The position numbers and the translations under genes are program-made. Positions 1-6,127 of a stretch of 9,030 bases of DNA are shown one piece after another; position 1 is the first letter of the stretch, and the number at the start of each line of letters is the position of its first letter. This DNA comes from Candidatus Peregrinibacteria bacterium (GTDB lineage Bacteria > Patescibacteriota > Gracilibacteria > UBA1369 > UBA12463), in NCBI GenBank assembly GCA_023245695.1, contig JAHFJT010000034.1, positions 1-9,030 on the forward strand. Reading direction: 5' to 3'. The notes beneath the pieces are model-generated. The model did no database searches. It had not been told where the DNA came from and saw only the letters and a list, made by a program, of their open reading frames with translations.

Positions 1-498
1 AAGAAAATCAAAGCTATCTCCACCAACCTCAGCCGCAGGCTTCGTCTTAGCAGAAATCATGAGCCCCGGAACCTTCGGTGCAGCCAATGGTAAAATATCT
101 CGCTGCAACTTGCTCGCCACATCGAGCTCGCTCGCCATACGTTCACCCTCTTCAATTTTATGCGTGAACTTATTGAGATTCCGTGTGACCTCATTAAAAA
201 AGTGTGCCACGACACCAACCTCATCGATACGATCGGTAAAGAACTTCTTGTACTCATGTCCCGTAATGAGCGCCTCCATCTGGACAATAATTGCCTTGAG
301 TGGACGACTTACCTGGAACCAGAAAAAGACAAGCAGAATCGCAAACAATCCTCCAGCACCATACAGTACGTATGCGATCGGCAAACCCGCCACACCAAAG
401 GAGTGCTGCGCAATCATCAGTCCAGCGCCAATTACGACCCCAAGAAGGAGGAGAAGTCCGAGAACCTGCGCGGTAAAGCTTCGTCGAAAGAAATTCAT
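1..498 (-). CDS. Membrane-anchored HAMP plus SpoIIE/RsbU-type PP2C serine phosphatase, C-terminus cut by window edge
   Basis: The frame is open from an ATG at 496-498 to the left edge, giving 166 residues of a longer protein. Two hydrophobic stretches (about residues 11-31 and 42-62) are joined by a loop of only about 10 residues, so there is no sizeable extracellular sensor domain. A HAMP linker follows (about 63-115), with the typical DEVG and FNE signature near 92-103, then a short helix. The start of a PP2C/SpoIIE phosphatase comes next: SKLQRDILP at about 129-137, VPG at 143-145 and EVGGD at 157-161. Asp161 is the expected first metal-binding aspartate. Proteins of this family dephosphorylate a STAS-domain partner, and a STAS gene lies just upstream with a 3-base gap, so that protein is the likely substrate (inference). 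The catalytic core is mostly outside the window, so activity cannot be judged. No Shine-Dalgarno is visible before the ATG, so translational coupling to the STAS gene is likely. Confidence 0.88.
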   Translation of the reverse strand, partial: MNFFRRSFTAQVLGLLLLLGVVIGAGLMIAQHSFGVAGLPIAYVLYGAGGLFAILLVFFWFQVSRPLKAIIVQMEALITGHEYKKFFTDRIDEVGVVAHFFNEVTRNLNKFTHKIEEGERMASELDVASKLQRDILPLAAPKVPGLMISAKTKPAAEVGGDSFDFL

Positions 499-501
499 AG
501 G

Positions 502-861
502 TTAGGTGAGTGAGTAACAGGCTTCGATAGAGTCGGGATGCTTAATGACATTCCACAAACCAAGAGCTTCAAAGACATCCTGAACGTGAGATTTGGCTCC
601 TACAAGACAAAAAATACCTCCAATATTACTGACATGGGTATACACCCCAATCAAAAATCCAATACCTTCACTGTTAATAAAGTTCAAGTCCGCGAGATCA
701 AAGATCAGATATTTTCCCGTAAATCGCGTCATCGCAACCTCGAGCTCTTCCTTCACCGCCGCAAGTCCGAGCTTATCGAACTCACCCTGCAAACGAATAA
801 CCTGAGCACTATGCGCAGTATCGTATGGTTCGACGACGAGATGAAGTTGTGGCTCAAACAT
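502..861 (-). CDS. STAS-domain protein, anti-sigma-factor-antagonist type (SpoIIAA/RsbV-like)
   Basis: This 119-residue protein is a single STAS domain, the usual length for SpoIIAA/RsbV. The hallmark segment FINSEGIGFLI lies at residues 61-71. Ser64 aligns with the serine that is phosphorylated in SpoIIAA (the family motif is D-S-S-G; here it is N-S-E-G), so the phospho-switch residue is kept. In known systems the unphosphorylated form binds and removes an anti-sigma kinase, the kinase phosphorylates it, and an RsbU/SpoIIE phosphatase resets it. Such a phosphatase is encoded 3 bases downstream. The start codon at 859-861 sits inside the end of the upstream HEAT-protein gene (8-base overlap, an ATG with the upstream TGA just inside it), which points to translational coupling. 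No Shine-Dalgarno is seen. No kinase or sigma factor is encoded in the window, so the target may be a sigma pathway elsewhere, or the transporter-like protein itself (inference). Confidence 0.9.
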   Translation of the reverse strand: MFEPQLHLVVEPYDTAHSAQVIRLQGEFDKLGLAAVKEELEVAMTRFTGKYLIFDLADLNFINSEGIGFLIGVYTHVSNIGGIFCLVGAKSHVQDVFEALGLWNVIKHPDSIEACYSLT

Positions 862-3313
862 AGACGGATGGAGTTAGGGGTAGAGAACCAAAATGAGAAA
901 CATCACCTCGATATCCTGGGTCCTTCGTATGGATAACATGGTCGATTTCGATGATCTCTTCGGTAACATTCAAAAGTGTATATGCGTCACGTAAATAGTG
1001 CAACTCACTGAGCTCGAGCTCTTCGAGCTCTCGCCCCGTAACACGTTGCAAGAACGCATGGAGATGCGCAAGAGCGCGATGCTGGATCTGAATATCGAGC
1101 TGATGCTGAAGTGAAGGCGGGAGATAGTAAAGAAGTCGACGTGCCAAAGTAGCAGCTACGCGATTTTCATGGAAAATCATCTCAAAACACACCTGCACGC
1201 CAAGATCGGAGTGCAACTTAATAAGCCCAAACGCGAGGAGCATACGTTCTCGTTCATCTTGCGTTATACCAATCCGACGCTCCATATAGCCCAAAAAATG
1301 TTGATGAGAAATCTCGGAAAAAACATAGGCAAGCGCGCGGTAACTACTCGCAGAGACATCGCCAATCTGCTTGCGAAGGAATGTCAAAACCTTCTCCTGA
1401 TGCGTCTCATGCTTATACAGGCACAGAGCAGCCGAAGACCACACGCGAGGATCTGGGAACGCCAAAAACTGCTCAAGGTAAAGAGTAAACGAAGTATCGC
1501 CATATGCTTCACACGCCTGAATAATCTCAGCAAGTGAATCTCCGCTCTCGCTCTGAAGGAGATTAAGAAGGAAGTCGAGAACCTGCTTATCTTTAAACTT
1601 GGCGAGAAAAAGCAAAATCATGTATCGCAAATCCTCATGAGACTCACGGATATACCGAGTCTTCAGCTCTCGAATAAGCACCTCCCGTGTCAGGAGTTGA
1701 TTCTGGAAAGCACCACGCTTTTCAAGCGAAGAAAGCGCCTGAAGGGATGCAAATCGAACCGCAAAATCCGCATCAGAAAGCGCTAAAAGAATATCCTGGA
1801 TGAAGTCCTGCTCCTTCGAAAAAATCTCAATAAGCTTCATCTTGAGCATCGACGGAAGCCCCGGCTGCACATAGAGACTTCGCAAAAACGGGTAGATGTG
1901 TTGATGACCCTTTTGGCCAAGCACATCGAGAAGACTCAACTTTAGCTCAAGATCAGTTTCAGGATCCTTGATCTGAACAATGACCTGATCCGTATATCGT
2001 CTCTGGAGCCCAATGGTCGCAAGGAGAAAGAGAAGTAGAACAAAGAACAGCCCAATCAAAACAGCTGTGACATAGTACTTTGAAGGCACAAGGTAAAAGG
2101 TGCCCAAGAGAAAGAACGTGCCGAGAAGCGATCCAATCGGTCGCACAATACCATCCAAAACAATACGCACAAACTGACTCTTTACCTCTTCAAAAACGTA
2201 GTATGACGACTGATAGGAGTTCCGAAACAGCACACCAGTGATCTCCGCATTCATACGAGCCAGAACCGCAGAAAAGTATCCGAAATTCGTAACCATACCT
2301 GCGAGACTCAGGAGCGAAACAATAGGATGAAGAATCATGCTTCCGATAATACCGAGACTCGACATGACTCGACCCGCGAGAAAGAAGTGGGAGAAAAGCG
2401 TGCCAAGGGCAAAGAAAATTTGGAGTAAACCAAACTCATGAATGAGGAGATTTTCTACCGCACCAGAGGCAGCCGGAACGAGCTCCGCGTGCTGGACAAT
2501 CTGAGAAGAGACAGAAAATGTGAAGAGAAACTCCAGCACCACCGCAAAGAACCACTGTGACAAAACGATGATCGCGAGGACACGGAGATACGGGAATTTC
2601 TTCGCAAGAGAGAGTGAAAGTTGGTGCTCCTCACGCTTCCCATGACCCAGAAGCTGCTTGCGATACAGACACAAGCCAGGCATTGATCGAATGAACGAAT
2701 GGTACTGGAGAAAGAGCGGAATCAAAAGTGCCAAAATACCAATAACAACCCAGATGACGCGAGTAGGCGTCAGACTCGTGGCATAGGTAAAGAGCAAAAG
2801 ACCTGCCAGGAACGTAGCCACCGTGTCACCTGACTCTACGACCGGAAAGGTTCGGCTACTCTCAAGAGGCGTAAAAAGTCGCTCAGTAAAGGTTTCAATA
2901 TTAATTGAGAGCTGAACAAGAATGCACGACTCCACAAAGAGAAGGACGCTGATTTTTATAAAATCGCTTACCTGGAGAAACTGCACGCCGAGAAGTGCAC
3001 CTACACCCACAAGAAGCGAGACGAGAAACACGCTTTCGAGCTGAAAGTACTGAAAGAGAACGTAGGAGGCGAGACTCCCAGCGAAGACGAGCACTGCGTG
3101 AAAGAGAAACAGCAGAGGAAGAGACATCTCGCCATGAAAAGCCGAAGACACCTGCGCGACGACGAGTGTCCAGCTCAAGACAAAAACAAAGCGATAGAGA
3201 AATCGAATAATCCAAATAACCGACGTCCGTCCGAGCTCATGTGGGTAAAGCCGAATAAAGCGGTAGAGGAGCGAGTGCTCAGGAGTTCGATCAAGAGGGG
3301 AGTTCAAAGCCAT
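854..3313 (-). CDS. Large membrane protein: MFS/ATP-ADP-translocase-like transporter half fused to HEAT repeats
   Basis: This 819-residue protein has two halves. Residues about 33-437 hold roughly 11-12 hydrophobic segments, for example near 33-55, 64-88, 93-113, 118-137, 163-180, 184-203, 243-267, 290-313, 319-350, 391-409 and 412-435. The SGDTVATFLAGLL segment (161-173) and the IVRPIGSLLGTFFLLG segment (389-404) resemble membrane proteins related to MFS and NTT nucleotide translocases. I recognise this only at fold level and cannot name a substrate. Residues about 450-740 are soluble and helical, with HEAT-like repeats such as LSDADFAVRFASLQALSSL (512-530) and FPDPRVWSSAALCLY (619-633). An acidic stretch (760-770) and a short polar tail follow. 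HEAT repeats normally bind proteins, so the transporter-like half may act as a sensor or anchor that recruits signalling partners (inference). It is the first gene of the STAS/phosphatase operon, ends in TGA and overlaps the STAS start by 8 bases. The start at 3311-3313 follows a good promoter; no Shine-Dalgarno is seen. Confidence 0.82.
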   Translation of the reverse strand: MALNSPLDRTPEHSLLYRFIRLYPHELGRTSVIWIIRFLYRFVFVLSWTLVVAQVSSAFHGEMSLPLLFLFHAVLVFAGSLASYVLFQYFQLESVFLVSLLVGVGALLGVQFLQVSDFIKISVLLFVESCILVQLSINIETFTERLFTPLESSRTFPVVESGDTVATFLAGLLLFTYATSLTPTRVIWVVIGILALLIPLFLQYHSFIRSMPGLCLYRKQLLGHGKREEHQLSLSLAKKFPYLRVLAIIVLSQWFFAVVLEFLFTFSVSSQIVQHAELVPAASGAVENLLIHEFGLLQIFFALGTLFSHFFLAGRVMSSLGIIGSMILHPIVSLLSLAGMVTNFGYFSAVLARMNAEITGVLFRNSYQSSYYVFEEVKSQFVRIVLDGIVRPIGSLLGTFFLLGTFYLVPSKYYVTAVLIGLFFVLLLFLLATIGLQRRYTDQVIVQIKDPETDLELKLSLLDVLGQKGHQHIYPFLRSLYVQPGLPSMLKMKLIEIFSKEQDFIQDILLALSDADFAVRFASLQALSSLEKRGAFQNQLLTREVLIRELKTRYIRESHEDLRYMILLFLAKFKDKQVLDFLLNLLQSESGDSLAEIIQACEAYGDTSFTLYLEQFLAFPDPRVWSSAALCLYKHETHQEKVLTFLRKQIGDVSASSYRALAYVFSEISHQHFLGYMERRIGITQDERERMLLAFGLIKLHSDLGVQVCFEMIFHENRVAATLARRLLYYLPPSLQHQLDIQIQHRALAHLHAFLQRVTGRELEELELSELHYLRDAYTLLNVTEEIIEIDHVIHTKDPGYRGDVSHFGSLPLTPSVYV

Positions 3314-3337
3314 GGAGTTTGATATTTGTTATAGATA

Positions 3338-3366
3338 ATTATACCACAAAATCGTCAGGTTAACAA
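3338..3366 (-). promoter_or_regulatory. Sigma-70-type promoter for the HEAT/STAS/phosphatase operon
   Basis: Read on the minus strand, TTGTTA (3361-3366) is followed after exactly 17 bases by a perfect TATAAT (3338-3343). The bases just before the -10 are TGG, giving an extended -10 (TGnTATAAT). The -10 lies 24 bases before the ATG at 3313, so the leader would be only about 17-19 bases and carries no Shine-Dalgarno. The -35 overlaps the palindrome GTTAAC (3359-3364) in the middle of the divergent region. The call rests on sequence match and spacing only. Confidence 0.7.
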
Positions 3367-3397
3367 CTTGATTCCGGAAGCCGATATAAAGCTGGAG

Positions 3398-3403
3398 TAT
3401 AAT
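3398..3403 (+). promoter_or_regulatory. -10 box of murJ, placed for a leaderless transcript
   Basis: A perfect TATAAT lies 8 bases before the murJ ATG (3412). Transcription normally starts about 6-8 bases after the -10, so it would begin at or next to the A of the start codon. No good -35 is found at 16-18 bases upstream. TTCCGG at 3372-3377 is a weak candidate with a 20-base spacer. A second possible pair, TTAACA (3360-3365) with TATAAA (3385-3390), has a long 19-base spacer. The only Shine-Dalgarno-like GGAG (3394-3397) is 14 bases from the ATG, too far to be typical. Confidence 0.55.
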
Positions 3404-3411
3404 GCCGACAT

Positions 3412-4977
3412 ATGATAAAAAAAATCCTCCAATCCGGCGCCATACTCCTCGCCGTCTCGTCGCTTGTCAGTCGCATGCTTGGCCTCCTGCGAGACAAAAT
3501 ATTCGCTCACCAGTTCGGCGCGCTCCAAGCGAGCAGCATTTTTGACCTCGATGCGTACTACGCCGCCTTCCGACTTCCTGACTTCATGTTCCAGCTCCTC
3601 ATTATGGGAACCGTCGCCTCCGCCTTCGTCCCAATCTTCTCAGAGTACTTCCACACCGATAAGAAAGAGCAGGCCTGGAAATTTCTCGATACCTGCATCA
3701 CGTGCCTCATGACGCTCCTCCTCATACTCGGAACGATCATCTTCATCTTCGCGCCGTGGATCATTCCACTCCTCGTCCCAGGATTCTCCGGAGAAAAACT
3801 TGAACTCACGGTACATCTCACGCGAATCATGCTCGTGAGCCCACTTATTTTTTGTCTCAGCAGTCTCTTCCAAAGCGTCGAGAACGCCGCAAAAAAATAC
3901 CTCTACTTTGCCCTCGCACCGATTCTATATAACCTCGCGATCATTCTCGCAACACTCTTCTTTGCACCGACCTATGGAGTCATCGCGATCGCCTACGGAG
4001 TCGTTATCGGATCTGTTCTACATGCGCTCATTCAGTGGCCAGCAGTGAAGGAACTTGGACACACATTTCACATACGATTTGACTGGAAAAGCAAGGACTT
4101 CCAACAGTTTATTAAACTCGCAACACCCCGTATTTTTGGCATAGGAATCACACAATTCAATATCCTCGTCGATACGATCATCGCCTCCACGCTTGTCACC
4201 GGAAGCATCACCGCATTCAACTACGCCACCAATCTCGAGAGCCTTCCGCTCGGTCTCGTCGGCGTGTCCATCTCCATCGTGGCCTTTGGAATCTTCTCAG
4301 AGCAGGTCGCAAAAAATGATCACATCGGCATGGTCGCAACTCTCCAAGAAAAACTCGAAAATATAGCGATCTACATCATTCCCGCCACCGCCGGCCTCAT
4401 GCTTCTTCGCCAGGAAATTATTGAGGTCATTCTCAAAGGCGGAAAGTTTACCACCGACGACGTGAGCCTCACCGCATCGCTTCTTGGAATTCTCTCACTC
4501 GCACTTCTCGCACAAAGTCTCATCCCGCTCTTCTCCCGTTTTTTTTACGCCAAAAAAAACACCTACACACCCGTCGGTATTAGCCTCATCGGATTTCTTT
4601 CAAATATCTTTGCGAGTCTCTATTTCGCAAAGCATCTCCACTGGGGCGTCCTCGGCATCGCTACTGGCATGGTACTCTCGAGCACCCTTCAGGCATTTCT
4701 CCTCATCCGAGCCGTCCACACAAAAGAAAAGATCACCATCTTCACACAAGACGAGACCTCAAAGTACACCAAAATGCTCACTGCCACGGGAATCATGTCC
4801 CTTGGCGTATGGCTCCTGCAGCAGCTTTCTGGACTCATTCCACATCAAAGTACCATCATCTCTTTTTTGATTCTCATCGCCCTGGGAGCAGCCGGCCTAG
4901 GCCTCTACTTCTATAGCCTGAAGAGACTCAACTACCCGAACTACAGAAGATTCATGAGCTTCAAGGCGCACGGGTAA
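3412..4977 (+). CDS. murJ: Lipid II flippase MurJ (MviN family)
   Basis: This 521-residue integral membrane protein of the MOP superfamily has about 14 hydrophobic segments, the usual size for MurJ. It flips undecaprenyl-linked lipid II across the cytoplasmic membrane for peptidoglycan synthesis. The N-terminal signature is clear: SRMLGLLRD at residues 20-28, DAYYAAFRLPDF at 47-58 and SAFVPIFSEYF at 70-80, then ILVDTIIAS at 251-259 and NYATNLESLPLGLVG at 270-284. Arg21 and Arg27 align with E. coli Arg18 and Arg24, and Asp47 with Asp39. The positions matching E. coli Arg52 and Arg270 appear to be Phe60 and Asn274 in my hand alignment. The C-terminus ends in a basic tail (KRLNYPNYRRF). It is the only rightward gene in the window. 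It diverges from the HEAT/STAS operon and converges on ribD with a 10-base gap. I see no hairpin with a T-run at its 3' end. Confidence 0.95.
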   Translation: MIKKILQSGAILLAVSSLVSRMLGLLRDKIFAHQFGALQASSIFDLDAYYAAFRLPDFMFQLLIMGTVASAFVPIFSEYFHTDKKEQAWKFLDTCITCLMTLLLILGTIIFIFAPWIIPLLVPGFSGEKLELTVHLTRIMLVSPLIFCLSSLFQSVENAAKKYLYFALAPILYNLAIILATLFFAPTYGVIAIAYGVVIGSVLHALIQWPAVKELGHTFHIRFDWKSKDFQQFIKLATPRIFGIGITQFNILVDTIIASTLVTGSITAFNYATNLESLPLGLVGVSISIVAFGIFSEQVAKNDHIGMVATLQEKLENIAIYIIPATAGLMLLRQEIIEVILKGGKFTTDDVSLTASLLGILSLALLAQSLIPLFSRFFYAKKNTYTPVGISLIGFLSNIFASLYFAKHLHWGVLGIATGMVLSSTLQAFLLIRAVHTKEKITIFTQDETSKYTKMLTATGIMSLGVWLLQQLSGLIPHQSTIISFLILIALGAAGLGLYFYSLKRLNYPNYRRFMSFKAHG

Positions 4978-4987
4978 CCCTCTCACA

Positions 4988-6073
4988 CTAGTACCAGTTG
5001 AGGTACCCGCCCAAGAGCACATCCGGCCCCAGATGAGAGACAGCCAAGCGCTGCAAGGTTTGCATAGAGGTATAGTCTTGAACATCAGCCCCTTCAAGAG
5101 AAGTAGGGGAGTTCAGACCACCCAGTAACTTCGGGGCAATGATCTGCACGTACTCATCAACACATCCCTGGTTCACAAAAGAGGTCATAATTCGTGGACC
5201 CGCCTCGATCATGAGGATACGCACCCCGCGTACAAAAAGTGTCTTCAAAATCGAAGGAATATCATCAAGCGCATCTTGAACGACGACCTCAATACCACGC
5301 TTTCGGAGGGCCAAAACAGTCCGAGAAGGTGCATGCTTCGTTGTAAAAATCACAACCTGATCATCGCGAAAAAAATCCGAAGCAAGTGACACGTTCAAAT
5401 CGCTATCCAGAAGTACGCGCAGGGGACTGCGGCCTTTTACGAGCCGTACTCCCATGTGAGGATTATCCATCGCAATCGTTCCACCACCAGTGAGAATCGC
5501 ATCCGCACGTGAACGCATTGTATGTACATACGTCTGAGACTCCTCCGAAGTAATACCTCGAGAAAAACCAGATGCCGTCGCGACTTTACCATCCATCGTC
5601 GTCGCCACCTTGAGAATCACATACGGCAACTCGAGCATCACATTTTTACGATAAAACTGCTGGGACTCCTGAGCCACATCAGCCAGTAAGCCTCGTTCAA
5701 ATACCACACCAGCGCGCTTCAAAATCATCTCACCTTCGTGCTCCAAATCATGCGGATCATTGATAGCCGAGATCACGCGCTTAATACCATACTTTTTCAC
5801 AACCTCCGTACACGGCCCCGTCTTCCCAGTATGCCGGCAAGGATCGAGCGTCACATACAGATCAGCACCTTTTGCCTTTTTACCAGCCATTTTCAGAGCA
5901 TTCACCTCTGCGTGCGCTCCTCCATATTTTTTGTGGAATCCCTCACCCACAATCACCCCATTCCTTACAACGACGGCACCCACGAGGGGATTCGGCTGCG
6001 TCTTTCCATAGCCCTTCCACGCTAAATCAATCGCCCGCTGCATGTACGAACTTTCGATCTTCGTAAACTTCAT
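4988..6073 (-). CDS. ribD: Bifunctional riboflavin biosynthesis protein RibD (pyrimidine deaminase plus reductase)
   Basis: RibD deaminates the 2,5-diamino-6-ribosylamino-pyrimidinone 5'-phosphate made by GTP cyclohydrolase II, then reduces the ribosyl side chain. From the ATG at 6071-6073 the protein has 361 residues, the family length. The deaminase domain (about 1-145) shows YMQRAIDLAWKG (10-21), NPLVGAVVV (28-36) and the zinc set HAE (54-56) with PC (78-79) and C88. The motif reads LDPCRHTGKTGPC, whereas most homologues have EPCSH. The reductase domain (about 150-361) has ILKVATTMDGKVA, GITSEE, GGGTIAMDNP (196-205), IEAGP and APKLLGG. The start is uncertain. The ATG at 6073 matches family starts but has no Shine-Dalgarno. 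An ATG at 6100 has GGAG 3 bases upstream. A GTG at 6121 has AAAGGAGG 11 bases upstream and would lie 6 bases after the ribBA stop. The longer forms add a hydrophobic N-terminal stretch not typical of RibD. It is co-directional and probably co-transcribed with ribBA. Confidence 0.95.
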   Translation of the reverse strand: MKFTKIESSYMQRAIDLAWKGYGKTQPNPLVGAVVVRNGVIVGEGFHKKYGGAHAEVNALKMAGKKAKGADLYVTLDPCRHTGKTGPCTEVVKKYGIKRVISAINDPHDLEHEGEMILKRAGVVFERGLLADVAQESQQFYRKNVMLELPYVILKVATTMDGKVATASGFSRGITSEESQTYVHTMRSRADAILTGGGTIAMDNPHMGVRLVKGRSPLRVLLDSDLNVSLASDFFRDDQVVIFTTKHAPSRTVLALRKRGIEVVVQDALDDIPSILKTLFVRGVRILMIEAGPRIMTSFVNQGCVDEYVQIIAPKLLGGLNSPTSLEGADVQDYTSMQTLQRLAVSHLGPDVLLGGYLNWY

Positions 6074-6127
6074 AGTAAAAAAGAAAAGATTATTCGACAT
6101 CAACTCCAGCGCAAAGCACACTCCTCA

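Noticed and set aside
854..861. UGA recoding (as glycine, seen in some candidate-phylum bacteria)
   Set aside because: Reading through the HEAT-gene TGA adds only about 15 residues before TAG and runs across the STAS start. No gene here needs an internal UGA to be intact.
538..936. Open frame of 132 codons on the plus strand across the STAS gene and the HEAT gene end
   Set aside because: It is antisense to two well-supported genes and shows no family motif.
1010..1030. Palindromic GAGCTC repeats that could form a hairpin
   Set aside because: They encode the acidic Glu/Leu-rich stretch (ELEELELSE) of the HEAT protein, and no T-run follows; coding explains them.
4971..5009. Inverted repeats at the murJ/ribD convergence (CGGGTA with TACCCG, and GTACC with GGTAC) as a terminator
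   Set aside because: Stems are only 5-6 bases, the outer loop is long, and there is no T-run on either strand.
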